DNA from: an uncultured Clostridia bacterium
GTDB lineage: Bacteria; Bacillota; Clostridia; Oscillospirales; Acutalibacteraceae
Assembly (NCBI GenBank): GCA_947302895.1
Contig: CAMYWU010000039.1
Coordinates: 1 to 9,838, forward strand
Direction: 5' to 3'
Length of the DNA stretch: 9,838 nt
A program made the translations under genes and the position numbers. This document shows, piece after piece, positions 1 through 5,800 of the stretch. The notes under the pieces are model-generated. The model ran no database searches. It had not been told where the DNA came from and was given only the letters and a program-made list of their open reading frames with translations. The stretch's first letter is position 1. Every line of letters starts with the position of its first letter.

Positions 1-634
1 AGATGCCTGGGCTGAACAGCTTGCAACCATGGAGGAGGCTCAGGCTAAATTCTTCACCGAGGTCAGCACCGATATTCCCCTTCCCGATGCATATAAGGTT
101 ACGGTTAAAAATCTTGCTCAGTTCAGGCAGACGGTAAGCGATATAAACGCGCTTGATAATATCGATACGGTTCGCAATAACGCAGAGCTTGCAAAGAAGC
201 TCGACACAATAAGCCACGGCATAAGCATTATTGCAATTGCCATTATTGCAATACTGTTTGCAATATCACTTTTCATTATTTCAAACACAATTAAATTAAC
301 GGTTTATTCACGCCGCCTTGAAATCAGCATTATGAAATCCGTTGGCGCAACAAATTCCTTTGTTCGCCTGCCCTTTGTTGTTGAAGGAATGATTCTGGGA
401 ATCGTTTCTGGTGCGGTTTCGCTCGGTGTTGTTTGGGGTGTTTATGAATTTTCAACAAGGCAGTTTGCAGAGCTGTTTAAATCAGTTGGAATAAGCCCTC
501 TTCAGTTCACCGACTATGCATTGATGATGCTTGGAGTTTTTCTTGCAATCGGAATCATTTCTGGTGTTGGCGGTTCGCTCATAACAATGAGAAAATATCT
601 TAATAAGGAAGGCAGTGAGATAAGTGCAATCTAA
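1..634 (+). CDS. ftsX: Cell-division ABC transporter permease FtsX, C-terminal part (5' truncated)
   Basis: The frame is open from base 2, so about 210 C-terminal residues of a protein usually near 300 are visible. The fragment begins in the extracytoplasmic region, followed by three hydrophobic membrane segments. The cytoplasmic loop between the first two carries RRLEISIMKSVGATN, which is characteristic of FtsX. FtsX is the membrane half of the FtsEX complex; it does not import a solute but transmits FtsE ATPase activity across the membrane to switch on a peptidoglycan hydrolase during division or elongation. ftsE would be expected just upstream, outside the window. The stop codon lies inside the next gene, which encodes exactly the kind of hydrolase FtsEX controls, so function and context agree. 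The family call is firm; the missing N-terminus cannot be judged. Confidence 0.93.
   Translation, partial: DAWAEQLATMEEAQAKFFTEVSTDIPLPDAYKVTVKNLAQFRQTVSDINALDNIDTVRNNAELAKKLDTISHGISIIAIAIIAILFAISLFIISNTIKLTVYSRRLEISIMKSVGATNSFVRLPFVVEGMILGIVSGAVSLGVVWGVYEFSTRQFAELFKSVGISPLQFTDYALMMLGVFLAIGIISGVGGSLITMRKYLNKEGSEISAI
605..612 (+). promoter_or_regulatory. Ribosome binding site deciding the GTG start of the M23 hydrolase
   Basis: AAGGAAGG sits 11 bases before GTG at 624, inside the end of ftsX. The GTG is followed at once by a lysine-rich n-region and a hydrophobic signal peptide core, which supports this start over any downstream one. Confidence 0.7.
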
Positions 635-1868
635 AAAATTTGTTAAGCTGATTTCGTTGGTTTTAAGCCTCGGTTTCATTTTCGCTTCGCTTGCATCAAC
701 TCCTGCACTTGCAGCTTCAACAAAGGATTTGAAGGATAAAAAATCCAAAATCCAAAGACAGATAGACGATGCGGAAAAGGAAATTGATAAGCTTGCCGCA
801 GAGAAAAAGGAAACCCAGGATTATATTGCTGCGCTCGATAAAAAAATCCAGCTCAAGCAGGATGAAATTGATGTTCTTCAGGCAGAGGCTGATGAGCTTC
901 AGGCTGAGATAAACAAGGTTGAAAGCTCAATTTCCAAAACAGAAAAAGAGATTGAAAAAACTCAAAAGGAAATTGATAAGAAGCAGGCTCAGTTTGATAA
1001 AACCTTTGATGAATATTGCCAGCGACTTCGTGCAATGTATATTTCGGGAAACGCAAGCAATCTTGAGGTTTTGCTTACAAGCACCGATATCAGCTCAATT
1101 CTTACCCGCTCGCAGATGATTAAATCAGTTTCCGAGCAGGATAGCGATACCCTCAATTCGCTCATCGAGCAGATGGAGCAGATTGAAAAGGATAAGGCTG
1201 CCCTTGAGGAAAAGATTATTCAGCTCGGCAAGGATAAGGAAAAGCTTGAAGCTGATAAAAAGGAGCTTAATACAAACATCTCAAAAATCAAGGCTTCAAA
1301 AAGAGAGCTTGATAACGAGGTTGCCGAGTGCAACGCATTAATCAAAAAGCTTTCTTCAAAGAGCGCTGAATATCAGGAAGCAATCGAGGAAAACGAAAGC
1401 GCCCTCAAACAGGTTGAGGCTGATATTCAGGCTGCATATGCAAGAGCTTCAAGAACCGGCTCAACAAGCGGTTCAACGGGCTCTGGTGCGCATAGCGGAG
1501 CGCTCAGACATCCAACGGATTATACTTCGATTTCCGCAGGATACCCGAATTATTCAAGCGGACGCTACCACGGCGGAGTTGATTTCCCCTGCCCCTCAGG
1601 TTCAAGCGTTTATGCCGCTGCTTCGGGAACGGTTATCGTTGCTAAGAATCTTAACTACAGCTATGGCCACTATCTCATAGTTGACCACGGAAACGGACTT
1701 TCAACTCTTTATGCTCATAATACAACGCTTCTTGTTGGCGTTGGCGACCATGTAAACAAGGGTCAGGTTATCGCAAGATCGGGCTCAACAGGAAATTCAA
1801 CAGGTCCCCATTGCCACTTTGAGGTTCGAGTTAACGGAACAAGAGTTAATCCAATGAATTATCTATAA
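624..1868 (+). CDS. Secreted coiled-coil M23 peptidoglycan hydrolase (EnvC/PcsB/CwlO-like FtsEX partner)
   Basis: 414 residues starting at GTG. An N-terminal signal peptide (about 1-30, ending in ALA) is followed by a very long charged coiled coil (about 33-275) rich in K, E and Q heptads. A Ser/Gly/Thr linker (about 274-292) leads to a C-terminal M23 LytM-type domain. The zinc ligands of that family are visible: H316 and D320 in HGGVD, and H398 in HCH, with H396 and H365 (LYAH) as further active-site histidines. The catalytic set is therefore complete, unlike degenerate EnvC-type activators, so an endopeptidase cutting peptide cross-links is likely. It overlaps ftsX by 11 bp. In EnvC, PcsB and CwlO systems the coiled coil docks on FtsX and keeps the enzyme inactive until FtsE hydrolyses ATP; the same role is inferred here. 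The C-terminal domain is M23 rather than CHAP (PcsB) or NlpC/P60 (CwlO). Confidence 0.92.
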   Translation: MQSKKFVKLISLVLSLGFIFASLASTPALAASTKDLKDKKSKIQRQIDDAEKEIDKLAAEKKETQDYIAALDKKIQLKQDEIDVLQAEADELQAEINKVESSISKTEKEIEKTQKEIDKKQAQFDKTFDEYCQRLRAMYISGNASNLEVLLTSTDISSILTRSQMIKSVSEQDSDTLNSLIEQMEQIEKDKAALEEKIIQLGKDKEKLEADKKELNTNISKIKASKRELDNEVAECNALIKKLSSKSAEYQEAIEENESALKQVEADIQAAYARASRTGSTSGSTGSGAHSGALRHPTDYTSISAGYPNYSSGRYHGGVDFPCPSGSSVYAAASGTVIVAKNLNYSYGHYLIVDHGNGLSTLYAHNTTLLVGVGDHVNKGQVIARSGSTGNSTGPHCHFEVRVNGTRVNPMNYL

Positions 1869-1897
1869 AAAAAGGTGTGCAGCTGCACACCTTTTTT
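1868..1897. terminator. Perfectly palindromic bidirectional intrinsic terminator
   Basis: A 30-bp perfect palindrome: GGTGTGCAG/CTGCACACC flanked by six A on the left and six T on the right. It overlaps the last base of the hydrolase stop codon. The T-run serves the + strand operon, and the A-run gives a matching U-tract for the minus-strand gene ending at 1953, so it can stop both. Confidence 0.9.
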
Positions 1898-1902
1898 GTT
1901 TT

Positions 1903-1955
1903 GAGTTGCGGGTTTTGCGTTGCAAGTTGTTGGGCGGGACACCCGCACCCGATTA
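1903..1955 (+). repeat. Left copy of intergenic heptamer/GGGCGGG repeat
   Basis: Four 7-bp units (GAGTTGC, GGGTTTT, GCGTTGC, AAGTTGT; 1903-1930) lead into a 24-bp core at 1932-1955. The core contains a small hairpin, GCGGG-ACA-CCCGC. The whole core is repeated exactly in reverse complement at 3277-3300, across the gene between them. The end of the core overlaps the stop codon of the minus-strand gene (1953-1955), so the repeat may have supplied that stop. Confidence 0.85.
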
Positions 1956-3128
1956 TATTATTAATTCCTCATAGTCAGCCGCAGTGAAATTGATTTGCTT
2001 CGCAAATTTGCTTTCCTCGGCTTCTTTTTTACTGCCCGGCAGGTTTTTAATGATATAGGCGTAATCCTTGGCGTTAATAATTCCGTCCTTAACCCAGTCG
2101 CCGCAGATAACTTCAATCGGGGTTGCCGTATGGTTGTTGTATACTGCATTAACATAAACGGTTATCCTGAAGCTGCGTGGAATAATGCCCTCGCCGCTGA
2201 TTTTAGCGTTATAAACTCCGGGTGAGGATACAAACGAAAAGTTGCCGTTTGCGTCTGTTATAGCGGTTTCAGAGCCGTTTATAGTAAGGGTTGCTCCGCT
2301 GAGCGCCGAGCCGTCCGTATAATCGCAAACGCTGCCGTAAACGGTGAAAAGCGCCTCCTGATTAATTGCAACGTTATATGCTTCACTTACATTGAGAATG
2401 CTGACAGTAATTACATTGCCCGTGTATCTTTCGTCCTCTTTTGGATACCAGTGGGCGTTTTGCTGATTCTGGGTGAATTTAAGCGTATAGCCGTCAACGG
2501 TGTTTCCGCCGAGCTCCGTGCTCGACTGAGTTCCGTTTTTATAATGCAGGGTTACAATCATATTCTGCAAAATCTTTGAGTAGTTATAATTGAAATACGC
2601 TTCGCCGAGCGAATCCGTTTCCCAGCTTCCGTCGGTATACCAGGTAAGCTCCGCATCGCAGGTAATTTCAAGACTTTCGATAACATCCTCGTCGCTGCCC
2701 TCATAAATGAGCTTCGCCGTTATATCGCCCTTCGTTCTGTCAGAATCCCAGCCGGCAGCATAGTAGTAGGTCTTTCCTGCTTCAAGCTGATACGAAAGGC
2801 AGAAGCGGTATTTATCCGTCTGTCTGTAGTAATCATAATTCGGGCTTCGGTTTGAATATGCAAGCTGGGTATATTCCTTATCCTCTTTTATAAAAAGATA
2901 TGCTTCGGTATTAAGAAGCCTGCTGTATGAAAGGAAGGTATACATACCCGTTTGCTCGGGGGTGAAATAATACCAGACCTTGTCATCAAGACCGTCGGTT
3001 GTGTTTATCATCTCGGTATCCAGAATAATTTTCTGGGTTTTTGCATATGCGCTGAAAACTCCGGAAGCAAAGCTGCCGATAATCAAAGCAAGCGCCAAAG
3101 CAAACGCAGCTATTCTTTTGTTTTTCAA
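1953..3128 (-). CDS. Secreted multidomain protein with degenerate dockerin-like C-terminus
   Basis: 391 residues read from a TTG start. The signal peptide spans about 1-29 (KNKR, hydrophobic core, AYA). Residues 50-142 resemble a pre-peptidase C-terminal-type beta domain (YYFTPEQTGMYTF and LEAGKTYYYAAGW). Residues about 148-258 look like an Ig-like domain with a YKNGT strand. Residues 263-330 resemble a carboxypeptidase regulatory-like fold (GSALSGATLTING, TDANGNFSF). The tail has a calcium-loop sequence, D344-WVK-D348-GII-N352-AK-D355, matching dockerin ligand positions 1, 5, 9 and 12 with Val in place of Asn at position 3. A second, poorly conserved half (INFTAADYEEL) follows. No catalytic domain is seen. 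A role in extracellular binding, possibly by docking to a cohesin, is inferred. The gene stands alone, opposite in direction to both neighbours, and is bracketed by inverted repeats. Confidence 0.75.
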   Translation of the reverse strand: MKNKRIAAFALALALIIGSFASGVFSAYAKTQKIILDTEMINTTDGLDDKVWYYFTPEQTGMYTFLSYSRLLNTEAYLFIKEDKEYTQLAYSNRSPNYDYYRQTDKYRFCLSYQLEAGKTYYYAAGWDSDRTKGDITAKLIYEGSDEDVIESLEITCDAELTWYTDGSWETDSLGEAYFNYNYSKILQNMIVTLHYKNGTQSSTELGGNTVDGYTLKFTQNQQNAHWYPKEDERYTGNVITVSILNVSEAYNVAINQEALFTVYGSVCDYTDGSALSGATLTINGSETAITDANGNFSFVSSPGVYNAKISGEGIIPRSFRITVYVNAVYNNHTATPIEVICGDWVKDGIINAKDYAYIIKNLPGSKKEAEESKFAKQINFTAADYEELII

Positions 3129-3135
3129 AGCTCTG

Positions 3136-3142
3136 CCCCCTT
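3136..3142 (-). promoter_or_regulatory. Ribosome binding site for a TTG start
   Basis: Reading the minus strand, AAGGGGG lies 7 bases before TTG at 3128. The codons after TTG give the basic n-region of a signal peptide. This supports TTG as the true start. Confidence 0.7.
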
Positions 3143-3164
3143 CGTTTGGATTTTTAGTATAAAT

Positions 3165-3193
3165 ATTATAGCAGATAAATCACAATTTGTATA
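3165..3193 (-). promoter_or_regulatory. Promoter of the dockerin-like gene (extended -10)
   Basis: On the minus strand TGCTATAAT gives a consensus -10 (3165-3170) with an extended -10 TG (3172-3173). The -35 position at 17-bp spacing (TATACA, 3188-3193) is weak, as is common with an extended -10. The predicted start near 3158 leaves a leader of about 30 bases containing the ribosome binding site. Confidence 0.65.
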
Positions 3194-3206
3194 GTTACAA
3201 ATTGTG
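3181..3206. promoter_or_regulatory. 11-bp perfect inverted repeat over the -35 of the dockerin-like gene
   Basis: CACAATTTGTA and TACAAATTGTG, separated by TAGT, form a perfect dyad. It is centred about 36 bases upstream of the predicted start and covers the weak -35. No T-tract follows that would make it a good terminator, and no transcript needing one ends here. An operator for a dimeric regulator is the preferred reading. Confidence 0.5.
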
Positions 3207-3210
3207 GGAT

Positions 3211-3337
3211 ACGTTTCACGTTGCCCGCTTTGAGTTGCAAGTTGCAGTATACTCGCTTTGCTCGGGCAATTATTTTTAATCGGGTGCGGGTGTCCCGCCC
3301 TTCAACGTGCAACGCATAACGCATAACTCGCAACTCT
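3211..3337. repeat. Right intergenic repeat block: inverted heptamer arrays around the 24-bp core
   Basis: Units ACGTTTC, ACGTTGC, CCGCTTT, GAGTTGC and AAGTTGC run from 3211 to 3245. The complementary orientation runs as CAACGTG, CAACGCA, TAACGCA, TAACTCG and CAACTCT from 3303 to 3337. Between them at 3277-3300 is the exact reverse complement of the 24-bp core at 1932-1955. The block is therefore roughly palindromic, with GTTGC-type heptads facing in from both ends, like a miniature repeat element. No coding potential is apparent. Confidence 0.75.
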
Positions 3338-3368
3338 TATTGAGTTTTGCTCTTGTAAAACTCAATAA
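3337..3368. promoter_or_regulatory. 12-bp perfect inverted repeat upstream of the histidine kinase gene
   Basis: TTATTGAGTTTT and AAAACTCAATAA are perfect arms around the 8-base loop GCTCTTGT. The dyad overlaps the proposed -35 of the kinase promoter. No + strand gene ends upstream, so a terminator is not needed here. It may be an operator or an edge of the neighbouring repeat. Confidence 0.5.
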
Positions 3369-3381
3369 AATAGTATAAAAT
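3353..3381 (+). promoter_or_regulatory. Candidate promoter of the two-component operon
   Basis: TTGTAA (3353-3358) and TAAAAT (3376-3381) are 17 bp apart. The expected start site falls at about 3388, next to the ATG at 3389, and no Shine-Dalgarno sequence lies before that ATG. A leaderless mRNA is possible. Confidence 0.4.
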
Positions 3382-3388
3382 ATCTATT

Positions 3389-4543
3389 ATGGAAAAGAAA
3401 AAGAGAAATACAAGAAATCTGAAAATATCAACCCGAATAACGCTTTCAATAATCTTCGGAACGCTGATTCCGCTTGTTATTGTCGGCGTTTTCATTGCCA
3501 TATACATAACGCTCTTCACTTCGTATCTTGATTTTGAAACAACGCTTGATAATATCAATTCAATATTCCTTGGCAAGAGCGCAATCGTTATTGTTGTTAT
3601 TGCAGCAGTATTCCTGCTGTCGGCGGTTGTTCTTTCGTTCATCACATCGTCAACCATCATCAAGCCCATACAGAAGCTTGAGGACGGCGCAAACGAATTT
3701 GCAAACGGCAATCTCGACTATGTTATCGACTATGATTCAACAAACGAAATCGGAATAACGGTTGACGCCTTCAACGAAATGGCGGCAAGAATGAAAACCT
3801 CGCTTGAATACCAGAATGAAATTCAGGAATCGAGAAAAGAGATGATAGCCGGCGTTGCCCACGATTTGCGAACGCCGCTTACCTCGGTTAAGGGCTATGT
3901 TGAAGGGCTTATGGACGGCATTGCCGATACTCCGGAAAAACAGGAGCGCTATCTTCAGACGATATATAATTCAACTCTTTCTATGGAAAAGCTGCTCGAT
4001 GAGCTTTTAACAGTTTCAAAGCTCGAAGCGGGCAAGGTCAGCCTTGATTTGCAGGAAATCAAAATAAACGATTTCCTTGAGGACTGCTATAATAATATGC
4101 ATATTGCAATTGAATCAAGGGGCTTCAAATTCCTTTTCAACAATAATTGCTCGGATGAAACAACCGTTCTTCTCGACTCCGACCAGTTCCAGAGAGTTAT
4201 ACGAAACATTCTCCAGAATTCCGTTCGCTACAGAAGAGCCGATGTTGACGGCGTTATTGAGCTTTCAGCCCACGAATACAGCAAGAATGTTATTATTTCA
4301 ATATCCGATAACGGTATTGGAGTAAGCCCCGAAAACACCGCGAAGATTTTTGATAGCTTCTATCGTGATGACCCCGCAAGAACAAGGGTTAGCGAAGGCT
4401 CGGGGCTCGGACTTTACGTATGCAAACAGCTTGTTGAGCTCCACGATGGCAGAATCTGGGCAAGCGGCAAGGAAAACAAGGGCTTAACAATCCATATTTC
4501 ACTAAATAAAGCAAACGAACCGAAAGGCAACAACTATGAATAA
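3389..4543 (+). CDS. Membrane sensor histidine kinase (HAMP, HisKA, HATPase_c)
   Basis: 384 residues. Two membrane helices (about 18-42 and 64-88) enclose an outside loop of only about 20 residues. A HAMP linker follows at about 89-142 (IIKPIQKLEDGANEFANGNLD). The dimerisation/phosphoacceptor helix has H158 in AHDLRTPLTS. The ATP-binding domain shows the N box (RNILQNSVR, N273/N277), G1 box DNGIG (308-312), F box FDSFYR (321-326) and G2 box GSGLGL (337-342), so all catalytic elements are present. It would autophosphorylate on H158 and pass phosphate to the regulator encoded next. The small sensor loop suggests detection at or within the membrane, or through a partner protein; the signal is unknown. 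An in-frame TAG at 3371-3373 fixes the ATG at 3389 as the earliest ordinary start. Confidence 0.95.
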   Translation: MEKKKRNTRNLKISTRITLSIIFGTLIPLVIVGVFIAIYITLFTSYLDFETTLDNINSIFLGKSAIVIVVIAAVFLLSAVVLSFITSSTIIKPIQKLEDGANEFANGNLDYVIDYDSTNEIGITVDAFNEMAARMKTSLEYQNEIQESRKEMIAGVAHDLRTPLTSVKGYVEGLMDGIADTPEKQERYLQTIYNSTLSMEKLLDELLTVSKLEAGKVSLDLQEIKINDFLEDCYNNMHIAIESRGFKFLFNNNCSDETTVLLDSDQFQRVIRNILQNSVRYRRADVDGVIELSAHEYSKNVIISISDNGIGVSPENTAKIFDSFYRDDPARTRVSEGSGLGLYVCKQLVELHDGRIWASGKENKGLTIHISLNKANEPKGNNYE

Positions 4544-5228
4544 AAGAATTTTAATTGTTGAGGATGACGAAAGCATCCTCCAGCTTGAAAGAGATTATCT
4601 TGAAGCAAACGGCTTCACAGTTGAAGCGGCTCAAAACGGCGCCGTTGGTCTTGATATGGCGATGAAAAATAACTATGATTTGCTGCTGCTGGATATTATG
4701 CTTCCGAAAATCAGCGGTCTTGAAATATGCAAAAGAGTTCGAGAAAAAAGCAATGTTCCGATTATCTTTGTTTCGGCAAAAAGAGAGGATATTGATAAAA
4801 TCAAGGGTCTTGGTCTTGGCGCAGATGATTATATCGTTAAGCCGTTCAGTCCCTCGGAGCTTGCGGCAAGAGTTATTGCCCATATAAAAAGATATGAGCG
4901 CCTTGTTGGCGCAAACGCCCCTGCAAGCTCGGTTATTGAAATCGGCTCGCTCAAAATCGATAAAAACGCAAGAAGGGTTTTTGTTAATTCAAAGGAAATA
5001 ACCTTTACGAATAAGGAATTCGACCTTCTCACCTGCCTTGCCGAAGAGCCCGATAAGATTTTCAGCAAGGAAGAGCTTTTTGAAAGAATCTGGCAGTATG
5101 ACTCCATGGGCGAAACCTCAACCGTAACCGTTCACGTAAACCGTGTTCGTGATAAACTTTTCGCCGCAGACGAAAACTTCGAAGGAGTAAACACCGTCTG
5201 GGGACGAGGTTATCGCTTTAACAAGTAA
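4536..5228 (+). CDS. OmpR/PhoB-family response regulator
   Basis: 230 residues. The receiver domain (about 1-115) has the acidic pair D10/D11, phosphoacceptor D53 (LLLLDIMLP), switch residue S80 and K102 (VKPF). The C-terminal winged helix (about 135-229) ends in the typical TVHVNRVRDK...VWGRGYRF. It overlaps the kinase gene by 8 bp and has its own GAAAGG ribosome binding site (4522-4527), so the two are co-transcribed and translationally coupled. Phosphorylation by the partner kinase should promote dimer binding to direct-repeat DNA sites. No target can be named from the window. The last codons are part of a hairpin (5208-5238) that abuts the repeat-flanked cassette downstream. Confidence 0.96.
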   Translation: MNKRILIVEDDESILQLERDYLEANGFTVEAAQNGAVGLDMAMKNNYDLLLLDIMLPKISGLEICKRVREKSNVPIIFVSAKREDIDKIKGLGLGADDYIVKPFSPSELAARVIAHIKRYERLVGANAPASSVIEIGSLKIDKNARRVFVNSKEITFTNKEFDLLTCLAEEPDKIFSKEELFERIWQYDSMGETSTVTVHVNRVRDKLFAADENFEGVNTVWGRGYRFNK

Positions 5229-5238
5229 AGCGATAACC
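5208..5238. other. 13-bp perfect hairpin spanning the regulator stop codon
   Basis: GGTTATCGCTTTA and TAAAGCGATAACC pair perfectly around the loop ACAAG. The left arm encodes the conserved C-terminal GYRFN, and the right arm begins with the TAA stop. No U-tract follows, so it is a poor intrinsic terminator; it could protect the mRNA 3' end. Its right edge touches the first base of the terminal repeat at 5239. Confidence 0.75.
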
Positions 5239-5316
5239 AATGAAATCCGTTCTTTGAACGGATGAAATCGCTTTGCGATGAAATCACGCTGTGATGAAAT
5301 CCGCAAGCGGATGAAA
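5239..5316 (+). repeat. Left hairpin array (GAA-spaced, four units)
   Basis: Four consecutive hairpins each open with ATC and close with GAT: 5245-5263 (8-bp stem, loop TTT), 5267-5279 (5-bp, TTT), 5283-5295 (5-bp, GCT) and 5299-5312 (6-bp, AA). The spacers are exactly GAA each time, so the shared visible word is GATGAAATC. Inner stem bases change on both sides together, so pairing rather than sequence is conserved. Confidence 0.88.
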
Positions 5317-5326
5317 GGTTGTATTT

Positions 5327-5683
5327 ATGAAAGAAAATATTTTATTGGATTTGTCAATGGAGTTTTCGATAAAGATAGTTACTCTTTGCGATACGATAAA
5401 AGGGCATTTCAGTCTTGTTAATCAGTTGGAAAGAGCTTCAACATCTATCGGTGCAAATATTAGAGAAGCAAACTATGCTCAGAGCAAAGCCGATTTCATT
5501 TCAAAAATGCAAATTTCATTAAAAGAATGCTTTGAATGTGAATATTGGTTGGAATTAATGGAAAGAACGAATATAATTGATGAATCGACCGCAAAATCTC
5601 TCATCCACGACTGCGGAGCAATCAGAAAAATCCTAATTTCATCCATTAATACCGCAAAAAAAAGAATAATTAAAAGAGTGTGA
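5327..5683 (+). CDS. Four-helix-bundle protein of the S23 / 23S rRNA intervening-sequence family
   Basis: 118 residues, the normal length for the family. Almost all is predicted helix, in four segments (about 4-24, 28-50, 52-80, 86-115). The diagnostic stretch is QLERASTSIGANIREA followed by QSKADFISKMQISLKE and ECEYWLELM (about 33-78). Members are small oligomeric, basic proteins thought to bind nucleic acid. They include ORFs from 23S rRNA intervening sequences and are related to the Avd accessory protein of diversity-generating retroelements. The biochemical role is unknown. Translation starts at ATG 5327 with AAAGG (5314-5318) at 8 bp; that site is formed by the end of the last left-array unit. 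No clear promoter lies in the array, so transcription may come from the two-component operon. Base composition is more AT-rich than the regulator gene before it. Confidence 0.85.
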   Translation: MKENILLDLSMEFSIKIVTLCDTIKGHFSLVNQLERASTSIGANIREANYAQSKADFISKMQISLKECFECEYWLELMERTNIIDESTAKSLIHDCGAIRKILISSINTAKKRIIKRV

Positions 5684-5706
5684 AAAACCTTTTCACGCTC
5701 TTTTTT
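5672..5706 (+). terminator. Intrinsic terminator of the four-helix-bundle gene
   Basis: The arms at 5672-5686 and 5690-5704 pair over 15 bp with one T-G wobble, around loop ACC, and the hairpin runs into TTTTTT (5701-5706). It overlaps the end of the coding region and its stop codon, so the cassette carries its own stop to transcription. Confidence 0.88.
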
Positions 5707-5730
5707 ATAATGCCGGCTGCAAGCCCCTCA

Positions 5731-5800
5731 ATCCCAAAGGGATTTCACCGCCGCAGGCGATTTCATCACATCGTGATTTCATCCGCTTGCGGATTTCATT
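5731..5800 (-). repeat. Right hairpin array (TTC-spaced, four units)
   Basis: Hairpins at 5731-5743 (ATCCC/GGGAT), 5747-5761 (CGCC/GGCG with one C-A mismatch in the closing pairs), 5765-5777 (ATCAC/GTGAT) and 5781-5794 (ATCCGC/GCGGAT). They are separated by exactly TTC. This is the left array's layout in reverse orientation. The stretch 5707-5730 before it holds only a short GGCT/AGCC dyad. Confidence 0.85.

Larger units (their letters stand above)
5239..5800 (+). mobile_element. Putative S23-type cassette: four-helix-bundle gene between inverted hairpin arrays
   Basis: The segment begins AATGAAATCCG (5239-5249) and ends CGGATTTCATT (5790-5800), a perfect 11-bp terminal inverted repeat. A longer 23-bp perfect inverted repeat pairs 5294-5316 with 5777-5799. 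Inside are a left array of four hairpins, one small gene with its own terminator, and a right array of four hairpins in the opposite orientation. No target-site duplication is obvious and no transposase is encoded, so movement would need help in trans. Proteins of this family are known from intervening sequences inserted in 23S rRNA, which are also bounded by complementary ends; here the insertion is not in rRNA. Calling it mobile is inference from architecture. Confidence 0.5.

Noticed and set aside
482..748. Minus-strand 88-codon reading frame across the ftsX/hydrolase junction
   Set aside because: It lies antisense to two well-supported overlapping genes and encodes no recognisable domain.
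1932..3300. Phase-variable promoter inversion switch
   Set aside because: The promoter inside the segment reads the enclosed gene rather than a flanking one, and no site-specific recombinase is nearby, so inversion would not obviously switch expression.
3337..3711. Minus-strand 124-codon reading frame antisense to the kinase start
   Set aside because: It is the complement of the membrane and HAMP coding region, with low-complexity composition and no promoter or ribosome binding site.
5239..5316. CRISPR array
   Set aside because: The shared word is only about 9 bp, unit spacing is 16-22 bp, and the intervening sequences are themselves palindromic rather than unique spacers. No cas gene is present.
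5327..5683. Diversity-generating retroelement accessory gene (avd)
   Set aside because: The protein fold family is related, but no reverse transcriptase, template repeat or variable repeat is visible in the window.
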